NCBI RefSeq assembly: GCF_001663815.1
Contig: NZ_CP016027.1
Location: 372,001 to 436,000, forward strand
DNA length: 64,000 nucleotides
Source: Halothiobacillus diazotrophicus
Lineage (GTDB): Bacteria > Pseudomonadota > Gammaproteobacteria > Halothiobacillales > Halothiobacillaceae
Direction of reading: 5' to 3'
A program made the position numbers and the translations under genes. The notes beneath the pieces are model-generated. The model was not told the DNA's origin, searched no databases, and saw only the letters and a list, made by a program, of their open reading frames with translations. This document shows positions 15,455 to 23,787 of this stretch, piece after piece (the stretch's first letter is position 1; the number at the start of each line of letters is the position of its first letter).

Positions 15455-17815
15455 ATGGCAACGTTTACGGTCGGCATGATTGGCAATCCCAATTGCGGAA
15501 AAACGACGTTGTTCAACGCGCTGACCGGGTTGCGGCAGAAAGTCGGCAACTGGCCGGGCGTCACCGTGGAGCGCAAGACCGGCGCGTTCGAGATCGACGG
15601 CAATCCGATCGAACTTGTCGACCTGCCCGGTACCTATTCGCTGGATGCATCCTCCAGTGCTTCCCTCGACGAGATCGTGGCCCGGGAATTCGCCCTGTCC
15701 CATGAGGCGGATGTGATCGTCAACATCGTGGATGCCAGCAATCTCGAGCGGAACCTGTACCTTACGGCGCAATTGATGGAGATGCGCGTCCCCTTGATTC
15801 TGGCCGTCAACATGCTTGATCTCGCAGAGGAAGCGGGGATCAGCGTCGATTGTGACGAGATGGCCCGCCGGCTGGGCTGTCCGGTCGTTCCGGTTACGGC
15901 CACGCGCAAGACCGGGCTCGATGAGCTCAAGCGGCAATTGCTGGCGCGCGCCCGGCATTCGGACGAGCCCGGCATCCGCATCGAATATGCGCCGCTGCTC
16001 GAAACGGCGCTGCGGGATCTGATGTCGCGTCTGGAACCGATTGCGCAGCGTCATCGCGTCGACGCGCGCTGGCTGGGCGTAAAACTGCTGGAGCAGGATC
16101 GTCAGGCGGAAGCCCTGGCCGATGAGCCGTTGCTGGCGGCCGTCGCGCAGGCTCAGGAACAGATTCGCGCCCATCTCGACGAGGAGGCGGACGTCTTCGT
16201 CGCCGATGCCCGCTATACCTTCATTCACGGCGTCGTCCAGGCTTGCGTGAAACGGCGGGGGCAGCTGCGGCGTTCGCTCACCGATCGCATCGATGCGGTG
16301 GTGCTGAACCGGTTCCTCGGTATCCCCATCTTTCTGCTGGTGATGTACCTGCTCTTCGTGATGAGTTTCAACGGCGGGGGGATCTTCTCCGATTTCTTCG
16401 AGCAGTCGGCGCAGGCCATCTTCGTCGATGGCGTGGGGCATCTGTTACAGCTCATGCATGCGCCCGACTGGTTGATCACGCTGTTGTCGACCACCGTCGG
16501 TGGGGCCATCCAGCTCGTGGCAGCCTTCATCGCGCCGATCGGCATGACCTTCCTGTTCCTGTCCATCCTCGAGGATTCCGGCTACATGGCCCGGGCCGCC
16601 TTCGTGATGGATCGCTTCATGCGCCGAATCGGCCTGCCGGGCAAAGCCTTCGTGCCGATGATCGTGGGATTCGGCTGTAACGTGCCGGCGGTCATGGCGA
16701 CCCGCACGCTGGAAGATCCCCGGGAACGGCTGATTTCCGCCCTGATGCAGCCGTTCATGTCCTGCAGCGCGCGGCTGGTCATCTACATGGCGTTCGTGGC
16801 CGTGTTTTTTAAGGCACATGGCGGTCAGGTGGTGTTCGGGCTCTATCTGCTCGGCATCGTGGTGGCGATCCTCACGGCACTGCTGCTCAAGCGCACCGCC
16901 CTGAAGGGCGAAGCCACGCCGTTCGTGATGGAACTCCCGACCTATCACATCCCCACACTCAAGGGATTGATGCTCGCCACCTGGGAGCGGCTGTCCGTCT
17001 TCATCCTGCGGGTGGGCAAGGTGATCATCGTCGCCTCGACGGTCGTGACCTTGCTGTCGAGTTTCAGCCTGAGCGGCCGACCGGTGGCTGCCGGGGATAT
17101 CGAGAACTCGGTGCTGGGGCAGGTGGGCAAGGTGGTCACGCCGCTGTTCCATCCGATGGGTGTGACCGACGAAAATTGGCCGGCGGCCATCGGCCTGTTT
17201 TCCGGCGTCGTCGCCAAGGAGATCGTGATGGGGACGATGAATGGCGTCTACAGCCGGATGGATGCCGGCGATGCCGCCGCGGCGCGTCAGGCGAATCCTT
17301 CGGTCGAGCCGCCGGCTTTTGATCTCTGGCAGAGCCTGGGTGACGCCGTCGCCACGATTCCCGCCAATGCCGCGACATTCGCGCACGGGTTCTTCGATCC
17401 CCTGGGCTTCAGCAGTCTCGAACAGGCCAGGGACAGCAATCTCCAGCAGGTGGCCGCGCAGCAGAATCTCGATACCACGACGCTGTCGCGGATGGCATCG
17501 CTCTTCACCGTTCCCGCTGCGCTGGCGTACCTGATCTTCGTGCTGCTCTACATGCCCTGCATCAGCACCATGGCGGCGCTGTACCGGGAAACCCGTAGTC
17601 GCGCCTGGAGTCTGTTCTCCATGGCCTGGGGCATCGGTCTGGCCTATGGTCTGGCCGTCGCGTTCTACCAGTTGGCCACCTATGCCGAGCATCCGGTCGG
17701 CACGGTGGTCTGGCTCGTCGTTCTGGTCGGGCTGCTGGGGATCGTGATAGCCCTGTTGAAGCGCCAGGGGCGGCAGGGCTTTGGGGCTGTTGTTCGCTCG
17801 ACGATGGCGACTTGA
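15455..17815 (+). CDS. feoB: FeoB, ferrous iron transporter
   Basis: 786 residues. The cytoplasmic N-terminal GTPase domain has G1 GNPNCGKT (residues 10-17), G3 LVDLPGTYSL and G4 AVNMLD. After a helical linker come two Gate regions and about eight to ten membrane helices, with conserved VGFGCNVPAVMATRTLEDPRERL and MQPFMSCSARLVIYMAF. It imports Fe(II) across the inner membrane using GTP. It is the last gene of the feoA-feoA-feoB operon, whose promoter is of the sigma-54/NifA type, linking iron uptake to nitrogen fixation. A 163-base gap separates it from feoA; nothing regulatory was recognised in it. Confidence 0.97.
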   Translation: MATFTVGMIGNPNCGKTTLFNALTGLRQKVGNWPGVTVERKTGAFEIDGNPIELVDLPGTYSLDASSSASLDEIVAREFALSHEADVIVNIVDASNLERNLYLTAQLMEMRVPLILAVNMLDLAEEAGISVDCDEMARRLGCPVVPVTATRKTGLDELKRQLLARARHSDEPGIRIEYAPLLETALRDLMSRLEPIAQRHRVDARWLGVKLLEQDRQAEALADEPLLAAVAQAQEQIRAHLDEEADVFVADARYTFIHGVVQACVKRRGQLRRSLTDRIDAVVLNRFLGIPIFLLVMYLLFVMSFNGGGIFSDFFEQSAQAIFVDGVGHLLQLMHAPDWLITLLSTTVGGAIQLVAAFIAPIGMTFLFLSILEDSGYMARAAFVMDRFMRRIGLPGKAFVPMIVGFGCNVPAVMATRTLEDPRERLISALMQPFMSCSARLVIYMAFVAVFFKAHGGQVVFGLYLLGIVVAILTALLLKRTALKGEATPFVMELPTYHIPTLKGLMLATWERLSVFILRVGKVIIVASTVVTLLSSFSLSGRPVAAGDIENSVLGQVGKVVTPLFHPMGVTDENWPAAIGLFSGVVAKEIVMGTMNGVYSRMDAGDAAAARQANPSVEPPAFDLWQSLGDAVATIPANAATFAHGFFDPLGFSSLEQARDSNLQQVAAQQNLDTTTLSRMASLFTVPAALAYLIFVLLYMPCISTMAALYRETRSRAWSLFSMAWGIGLAYGLAVAFYQLATYAEHPVGTVVWLVVLVGLLGIVIALLKRQGRQGFGAVVRSTMAT

Positions 17816-17837
17816 GTCGTGTTGGGCGGGTTATTCC

Positions 17838-18359
17838 TTACCGCAACAGAGTCAACAGATACCCGAAGACTGCCACGATGATGATCGACAGGATCAGGAT
17901 TACCGGGCCGCGCGGCAACTCCGGCATCCCCGACAGGGTCTCGTGCAGTTTCTGATTGAACGGCCGATCGGTGCCCCAGAGGATACCGAACAGTCTGGCC
18001 AGTCGCGCTTCCCCCACCACGAAGCCGATGGCTCCGAAGATAATGGCCATGGGCAACGCCAGGGCGATCCCGGTTCCGAACAAGAACGGCATGCCCTTCA
18101 CCACACTCGCTTTTGCGACGGGCGGACCGCCCTTGATAAGAATCACCAAGATCCAGATGACGAAGGTCAGCGCCCCGAAAAAGGCGCCGAACAGTAGGGC
18201 GAGTATTCGCTCCGAAAGCCGGATTTTATGGTCGCCGATCGGCTTGGCGCTCGGCAGGCCCGACGGAAGGATATAGAGGGACCCGCAGGATGGGCACCGG
18301 TTGGTTGGTCGTTCAGGACTGAAGGTATAAGTGCAGTCCCTGCACCGGTAGGTTTTCAG
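17838..18359 (-). CDS. Zinc-ribbon membrane protein, probable CTG start
   Basis: About 173 residues. The N-terminus is a small zinc ribbon (YRCRDCTYTF ... NRCPSCGSLYIL), then three or so membrane helices: LFGAFFGALTFVIWILVILI, FLFGTGIALALPMAIIFGAIGFVV and VILILSIIIVAVFGYLLTLL. There is no ATG, GTG or TTG before the zinc ribbon. A CTG at 18357-18359 gives the N-terminus (M)KTYRCRDC, typical of such ribbons, and has AGGGA five bases upstream. A GTG at 18149 would drop the ribbon. The frame directly continues that of the upstream CZB gene, only the TGA at 18381-18383 separating them. The role is unknown; it ends convergent to feoB. Confidence 0.65.
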   Translation of the reverse strand: MKTYRCRDCTYTFSPERPTNRCPSCGSLYILPSGLPSAKPIGDHKIRLSERILALLFGAFFGALTFVIWILVILIKGGPPVAKASVVKGMPFLFGTGIALALPMAIIFGAIGFVVGEARLARLFGILWGTDRPFNQKLHETLSGMPELPRGPVILILSIIIVAVFGYLLTLLR

Positions 18360-18380
18360 CGTCGTCCCTGCGGGTGACGA

Positions 18381-18833
18381 TCAGGCGGATGTCGGCGGCA
18401 CGGGAGCTTTCCCCATGCCGAAGCTTGCCCGACATTTCTGCTCGGCCTGGCTCAGCATGGCACTCCGCAGGAGCGCATTGAAGGCCGCGGTGAACAGTCC
18501 CTGCGTTTCCGAGAACTCCTTGAAGATGCTCTCGGGCGGTTTTCTGCCGAGAATACGGCTGGACATCAGGGTGCTGGCCGCTTCGTGCATCTGCTGATGC
18601 AATTCACGCACCGTATTGAATTCCTTGGTCTGCCCCGGGGGAATCGGGGTCTGGTCCATGAATTTGCCGAAACGACACTCGTGGTGACCCTGGATGATCT
18701 TGGTCTGATCGTAGAGCAGGGCGCCCATGATCTTGCTGTACCAGGCGTAGTGCCAGTAGGTGACTTCCTCGAAACCATTGATGAAGGTTTCGTAGTCGAA
18801 ATCGTCGATGGGAATGGATGCATCAGTGTTCAT
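18381..18833 (-). CDS. CZB-type (chemoreceptor zinc-binding) domain protein
   Basis: 150 residues from the ATG at 18833; the longer frame begins with a TTG. The core matches the CZB fold: WHYAWYSKIMGALLYDQTKIIQGHHECRFGKFM with the His and Cys positions of the zinc site, and ELHQQMHEAAS with the later His. Such domains usually sit on chemoreceptors or diguanylate cyclases and sense zinc or hypochlorous acid; here it stands alone. Several cyclic-di-GMP enzymes are encoded elsewhere in the window. It is followed in frame by a zinc-ribbon membrane protein. Confidence 0.8.
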   Translation of the reverse strand: MNTDASIPIDDFDYETFINGFEEVTYWHYAWYSKIMGALLYDQTKIIQGHHECRFGKFMDQTPIPPGQTKEFNTVRELHQQMHEAASTLMSSRILGRKPPESIFKEFSETQGLFTAAFNALLRSAMLSQAEQKCRASFGMGKAPVPPTSA

Positions 18834-19091
18834 GAAAGTCTGTCTCAAGCTATCTGTTGAATGTGTCGAGTGTACTGCAAATACGTACGAAATCGGTCAG
18901 GCCTTTCGGTCCCGATTGTTCGGATTTTGTTGGTTGTTCCCGAACGTCGTCCGGGCGCGTCGTCGATGTTGCCGATCAACGGGCCTGATGCGGTCGGGTC
19001 GATATCGGCAATGGACGTTGCCGATGAGTTTTCAGTCTCCTTCTGACTAGCTGGTGCGGGATCCGTTCCGCACGGGTTGCATTGTTCCGTC

Positions 19092-19850
19092 TTAGGCCGG
19101 CATAACGAGTCCTGCGAGGTAGTCGCAATTCACATAACCCGCGGTGGGCGCAGGACCGGCCCGTACCGCGATGGGTTGGCCCGGTTCGCCAAGGTCGCTG
19201 AGAATGGACACCGCGCCCGTAAAGTCGTCCTGTGCCGTGTAGGCATTGTCGGTCACGAGGACCGGAATCCCCGCAGCCAGGGCGGATTTGACGCCATTGG
19301 CGGAATCTTCGAGGGCGATGCATTCCTCCGGCGCCAGCTGCATGGCGTCCAGGGTATAGGTGTAGATGTCGCCGGCCGGTTTTTTCGCCGGGACGATGTC
19401 GCCAGCGGCAATCACTTCGAACCAGTCGATGGATGCCTTGCCGAGCGTGGCTTCCAGCAGACCGGTGACGTTTTCCGGCGTCGTCGTGGTCGCAATCGCC
19501 AGTCGCAGGCCCTGGTCGCGGGCTTCGTCCAGCAGTCGGCGCACACCGGGACGCAGGGGAATCTCACCGTCGGCCAGCAGGTTCAGATAATGGGCGGTCT
19601 TGGCCTTGTGCAGACCGGCGATCCAGGCGGCCTCGTCGGCCACGGCCGGATAGTCGGGATTGTGCCGGTCGATGTAGTGGCGGATGCGCTCCTTGCCGCC
19701 TGTGACGGCGAGCAGTTCGCCGTACAGTTCGACGTCCCAGTCCCAATCGAGGCCGGCGTCGCGAAAAGCGAGGTTGAAGGCGATCCGGTGACCGTCGCGT
19801 TCGGTTTCGGCCAGTGTGCCGTCTACATCAAACAAAATCGCTTTTAACAT
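19092..19850 (-). CDS. cbbY: HAD-family phosphatase, CbbY type
   Basis: 252 residues of the haloacid dehalogenase superfamily. Motif I is FDVDGTLAETERDGH (nucleophile Asp8, acid Asp10), motif II lies in LAIATTTTPENV, and motif III/IV in AKKPAGDIYTYTL and CIALEDSANGVKSALAAGIP. The ETERDGHRIAFN cap start is characteristic of CbbY, the xylulose-1,5-bisphosphate phosphatase that removes a RuBisCO inhibitor. This supports an autotrophic Calvin-cycle host, although no RuBisCO gene is in the window. The start is ATG at 19850. The 240-base stretch before it to 18849 holds nothing I can name. Confidence 0.88.
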   Translation of the reverse strand: MLKAILFDVDGTLAETERDGHRIAFNLAFRDAGLDWDWDVELYGELLAVTGGKERIRHYIDRHNPDYPAVADEAAWIAGLHKAKTAHYLNLLADGEIPLRPGVRRLLDEARDQGLRLAIATTTTPENVTGLLEATLGKASIDWFEVIAAGDIVPAKKPAGDIYTYTLDAMQLAPEECIALEDSANGVKSALAAGIPVLVTDNAYTAQDDFTGAVSILSDLGEPGQPIAVRAGPAPTAGYVNCDYLAGLVMPA

Positions 19851-19973
19851 TGATCGAACCTGTTCTCATTTCATCTGCGATAAAGCCAGATAGGCTATCC
19901 TAGCGCCACGTAACTTGCCAGTATGGCTTGTGTGCCGCCGTGTCATGATTGGGACGAACGAGGAGATTTCAAT

Positions 19974-20822
19974 ATGCAACGCTTGGGAGTGGGTCAGGGG
20001 GCAAGCTGGATTGCCGAAGGTTGGCGATTGTTGCGCAGCCGGATGACGCTCGTCATCGGTGTGGTGATTCTGACCTATGTACTGCTGTTTCTGGCCAGCA
20101 TGCTGCCGTTCGTGGGCAATGTCGTCGTGGCGCTCGCCAGTCCGTTCCTGATGGGCGGGATCTACGTCGTGCTGCATCGTCTGCGGGAAATCAACCGACG
20201 AGCCGAAGCGGAGCCTCTGGCGCGGGAGCAGCCCATTTCCTGGGATCTGCTGTTTTCCGTATTCCAGAATCCGGCGCCCCGCAAATCCCTGATCGGATAT
20301 GCCCTGGTGTCCCTCGGCTTTCAATTGCTGGTACTGCTGATCCTGGCCGGTTTCGTCGCCGTGGCGCTGTCGGGCATCGATCACACCGTACTGACGGACC
20401 CGACGGCGACCGACAAGCAGCGTATCGAACAGTTGTGGCCGATCCTGACTTCCCCGTCGGCCGGTATTCTCTGGGTGACCGTGCTGGTGATGTCCGTGCT
20501 GTACGGGATGGCGGTGTTTTTCGTCGTGCCGCTGATCGTGCTGCGTGGGGCGAAGCTCTGGCCGGCGATGCGCGCGAGTTTCGCCGCCGTCACCGTGAAC
20601 TGGCTGCCGTTTCTGGTGTATGCCCTGATCTGGGTGCTCCTGATCTTGACCGTGCCGTTCACGCTGGGCCTGAGCCTCATTCTCATCGGTCCTCTGATGA
20701 TCACGAGTGTCTATGCGTCCTTCGAGGACATCTGGCCCGAGGCTGCGTCTTCGGATGACGAGACAAGCGGCAGCGACAAACCGCCATTCGAGCCGCAAGA
20801 GCACACATCGACCGTGATGTGA
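19974..20822 (+). CDS. Multi-pass membrane protein, BPSS1780 type
   Basis: 282 residues with about five or six membrane helices, such as LVIGVVILTYVLLFLASMLP, LGFQLLVLLILAGFVAVAL and WLPFLVYALIWVLLILTVPF. The start motif ASWIAEGWRLLRSR and the pattern of helices fit the BPSS1780 family of unknown function. ATG at 19974 follows GAGGAGATTTCA; the open frame from 19923 is a weaker choice. The C-terminal tail is acidic, then Ser/Pro rich. It overlaps the next gene by four bases (GTGA), so the two are probably co-translated. Confidence 0.8.
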   Translation: MQRLGVGQGASWIAEGWRLLRSRMTLVIGVVILTYVLLFLASMLPFVGNVVVALASPFLMGGIYVVLHRLREINRRAEAEPLAREQPISWDLLFSVFQNPAPRKSLIGYALVSLGFQLLVLLILAGFVAVALSGIDHTVLTDPTATDKQRIEQLWPILTSPSAGILWVTVLVMSVLYGMAVFFVVPLIVLRGAKLWPAMRASFAAVTVNWLPFLVYALIWVLLILTVPFTLGLSLILIGPLMITSVYASFEDIWPEAASSDDETSGSDKPPFEPQEHTSTVM

Positions 20823-21700
20823 TCGGGATGAATGATGCGATAGGCGGTCAGATCGCGCGCGGGTCCCGCCGGATCGTCCTGGTGGCGGACGATTACGGTC
20901 TGTCCCCCGAGGTGGATGCCGGTATTCTCGATCTCGTGGCAGCCGGGCGGCTCAGCGGTTTCGGCTGTTTGACGCAACTGCCGCGCTGGCAGGAAGCCGC
21001 ACGGGCCATATCGACCGAGTCCGTTTCAGTGGACGTCGGTCTGCACCTGAACCTCACCCAGGGGTTCGGCGCGGCCTGGTACCGGCCGTTGCCCCGTCTG
21101 ATTCTCAGCGCCTATCTCGGCGGTTTGTCCGCGACCACCGTGTCCCGAAGCTTTGCCGAACAGATCGACCGTTTCACGGACGCGCTGGGCCGGGCGCCGG
21201 ATTACATCGACGGTCATCAGCATGTCCACCAGTTGCCTCGGGTCCGGGACGCGTTGCTGGACTTGCTCGAATCGCGCGGTCTGCGCCCCTGGCTGCGGGT
21301 CACTGCCCCCCTGATTGCACCGCCCGCCGATCTCAAGGCTTGGTTGATCGCCCATCTCGGCGCGCCGCGATTCCGGGATGGTTGCCGCCGCCTGGGACTG
21401 GCGATCAATCCTGCCTTTGGTGGGGTTTATGGTTTCGACACGGACGAAGCCGGTTACCGGACGTTACTGGAAGCCTGGCTGGCCAAGGCCCCGGACGGTA
21501 GCCTGCTGATGTGCCATCCCGGCAGGGCCGGTGCCCGCACGGCGCTTGATCCCATTTCCTTGGCACGTTCAGTCGAGCGCGCCGTGCTGCTGGGGCCAGA
21601 TTGGGCAGATATGTTGGCGAGTTACCACTGTGAGCTCGTTAACGGAACAAGAGCCTATGCGGGCGGTGTCGGGCGTTTTCCCGTGCAGGGTGAGCGATGA
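20819..21700 (+). CDS. ChbG/HpnK-family deacetylase (YdjC-like)
   Basis: About 293 residues. Motifs of the YdjC/ChbG/HpnK carbohydrate deacetylase fold are clear: VADDYGLSPEVDAGILDLV with the metal-binding Asp pair, DVGLHLNLTQG, YIDGHQHVHQLPRV with the catalytic His, and LLMCHPGR at the end. HpnK acts on hopanoid intermediates and ChbG on chitooligosaccharides; without other hopanoid genes nearby I cannot choose. GTG at 20819 overlaps the membrane-protein stop; an ATG at 20828 is also possible. Confidence 0.9.
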   Translation: MIGMNDAIGGQIARGSRRIVLVADDYGLSPEVDAGILDLVAAGRLSGFGCLTQLPRWQEAARAISTESVSVDVGLHLNLTQGFGAAWYRPLPRLILSAYLGGLSATTVSRSFAEQIDRFTDALGRAPDYIDGHQHVHQLPRVRDALLDLLESRGLRPWLRVTAPLIAPPADLKAWLIAHLGAPRFRDGCRRLGLAINPAFGGVYGFDTDEAGYRTLLEAWLAKAPDGSLLMCHPGRAGARTALDPISLARSVERAVLLGPDWADMLASYHCELVNGTRAYAGGVGRFPVQGER

Positions 21701-21744
21701 TTATCAACAGAACCGCTTGTGCTGAGATTGATTCTCGGAGTGCG

Positions 21745-22086
21745 TTACGACGGATTTATTTTCTCTCTTTGTGGGTAAATTCCTTTGCCAATAAATTCGG
21801 ATATGAGATATAGGAAAAATGGACCGGGTAGATATACAGCCAATATCAGACCAGAATACCCGAGGTCGCCATGCCTGAATTTTAAGTAGAGCAGTAGTAA
21901 AGTCGCTAATGCCGTTGCTTGTATTAATACATAGACAGCCAGTCTCTTTCTGTTGATTTTTATATCATTGGGTGGGTATATCAGCATCCATAAAGCGAAA
22001 GCAAATCGGATCGGCATAACGACGGTCAATATCGGGAAGCTCACCGCTCCAATGCCGATCAATATTAGCGTCATATCCATATTCAT
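21745..22086 (-). CDS. Small membrane protein, unknown function
   Basis: 113 residues with three membrane segments: LILIGIGAVSFPILTVVMPI, LAVYVLIQATALATLLLLYL and GLILAVYLPGPFFLYLISEF. The stretch is AT-rich compared with the genes on either side. The ATG has AAGGAAGAATGA upstream. No motif identifies a family. It converges with the deacetylase gene. Confidence 0.55.
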   Translation of the reverse strand: MNMDMTLILIGIGAVSFPILTVVMPIRFAFALWMLIYPPNDIKINRKRLAVYVLIQATALATLLLLYLKFRHGDLGYSGLILAVYLPGPFFLYLISEFIGKGIYPQREKINPS

Positions 22087-22389
22087 TCTTCCTTGCGGCT
22101 TGTGTTGTTCACCTGAAATTGTTTTTTATCCAACTTGGAAATCCGGTTGAGGTTGTTTGCCTGCGCATGAAGAAGTTTGGGCGCCTCCATAGTATATGAT
22201 TTTGCCGCAGAGAAATTTCGCTGTTGACGCACGGCGTTGATTGAGAGGATTTCTATATTTCGGCTCTTTGAACATCAACGCGTCAGTTTGAACCTATTCA
22301 TTAAGATAACCAAATGGTCATCTTCCGGCCAGCCTCCTGTTGTCTTGGTTTCGTCATAATGCAAGCCAGTATTTTCGGAATTTGGCAGC
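22087..22389. other. Intergenic, no gene seen
   Basis: A 303-base AT-rich spacer between the divergent small membrane protein gene and the efflux operon. It contains long T-rich runs but no ORF with a ribosome site and no clear repeat. The efflux operon promoter should lie here; no convincing -35/-10 pair could be fixed by eye. Confidence 0.4.
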
Positions 22390-23787
22390 ATGATCTTTCT
22401 TCACCTTTCCGCCGCACATTCGTGTCTCCGCATGGCCCGGATCGGCGTCGTGGCCGGCATGGCAATCGGCGTCGCCCTGTTGTCCGGTTGCGCCCAGTAC
22501 CAACCGATCCGGGTGCCGACGCAACCCGACTATGCCCAACGACCGAACAGCGATCAGGTATCCGGTAAACCCCTGACACTGGCCGAGATCCGGCAACGGG
22601 TGGTTCGGGATAACGCGGACCTCAAGGCAGCACGGCTCGCCCTGGCGGTTCAGGATGCCGACGTCGCCCAGGCGGCGGCGCCGCCCGATCCCGCGCTGAA
22701 TCTGGCGCTGGACCATCCGCTGAACGGGGCAGGGCTGATCAATGCCCTGAATCAGTCGCTGAGCGTCGATCTGTCCGCGCTGGTCACGCGGGGTGCGCGA
22801 CTGGACGAAGCGCGAGCGAACCGGCTGCGGACGCGTCTGGGCTTGTCCTGGCAGGTGCTGACGACCGAGGCGATGGCCGTCAATGCCGCCATCGAATTGG
22901 TTTCGGTGCGTCAGCAACTGGCGTTGCTGGATGCCGACGCCCAGGCCGTCGACGCGCGGCTTGCGCGGAGCCGTCAGGCCCTGGCCAAGGGCTTCATCAC
23001 CCAGGATGTCGTCTCCGCCGAAGTCGTGCGCTCCGCGGATCTGGCGCGCCAACGGGACGATCTTCGCCTGCAGCGGGATACGCTCAGGCAGCAACTCAAT
23101 GCGCTGATGGGGCTGGCGCCCGCGACCCGTTGGCCGTTCTCGGACCGTTTTCCGGCCTTTGCCACGCCATCCGATGCCTCGGTGCGGGAGGCGCTTTCGA
23201 CGCTCTCCACGCATCGCGCGGATCTGCTGGCGCTGAGGGCCGGCATACAACGGGCCGATGCCGCCTACCGAGCGGCCATCCTGCGCCAGTTTCCCGGGCT
23301 CACCCTCGGATTGAGCCGGGCCAACGACACCAGCAACGTGCAGACGGCCGGCTTCAGTATCGGTCTGACCCTGCCGGTGTTCGGCGGCGCTCAGGCCGAG
23401 GTCGCCCGCACCAGGGCGACCCGCGCCCGGATGGTGGCCGAATTCCAGGCCCGAATCGATCGGGCCGATGCGGATGTCGCCCGGGTACGCGACAAGCTGG
23501 AGAACCTGCGTCGCCGGCTGACGCAGATCGATGCGCGTCTGCCCATCCTGATGCGCACGGCGGCCCATGCCCAGACCGCGTTGGACGCGGGGTACTTTTC
23601 CACCGGTTCCTATCTGGCGGTGCGCGCCAGTCTGACAGCGGAGCAGATGAATCGTATCCGCACCCGGCAGGCCATCGCGCAAACCGAGCTGTCCCTGGCA
23701 ACCCTGCTCGGCCAGTCGCCATCCCTCATGGGCGCCGAGCCCGAATCGCCGTCATCCCAATCGTCAATTCAGAGGACGCAACCCTGA
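22390..23787 (+). CDS. Outer membrane efflux lipoprotein (TolC/OMF family)
   Basis: 465 residues. The N-terminus has a lipoprotein signal ending in ALLSGCAQY. The rest is the two-repeat coiled-coil outer-membrane factor fold: LTLAEIRQRVVRDNADLKAARLALA at the first repeat and ILRQFPGLTLGLSRANDTSN plus LTLPVFGGAQAEVARTRA at the second. It forms the outer-membrane channel for the RND pump encoded downstream. A later ATG at 22432 would still leave a full signal peptide. Its stop overlaps the adaptor start by one base (TGATG). Confidence 0.93.
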   Translation: MIFLHLSAAHSCLRMARIGVVAGMAIGVALLSGCAQYQPIRVPTQPDYAQRPNSDQVSGKPLTLAEIRQRVVRDNADLKAARLALAVQDADVAQAAAPPDPALNLALDHPLNGAGLINALNQSLSVDLSALVTRGARLDEARANRLRTRLGLSWQVLTTEAMAVNAAIELVSVRQQLALLDADAQAVDARLARSRQALAKGFITQDVVSAEVVRSADLARQRDDLRLQRDTLRQQLNALMGLAPATRWPFSDRFPAFATPSDASVREALSTLSTHRADLLALRAGIQRADAAYRAAILRQFPGLTLGLSRANDTSNVQTAGFSIGLTLPVFGGAQAEVARTRATRARMVAEFQARIDRADADVARVRDKLENLRRRLTQIDARLPILMRTAAHAQTALDAGYFSTGSYLAVRASLTAEQMNRIRTRQAIAQTELSLATLLGQSPSLMGAEPESPSSQSSIQRTQP

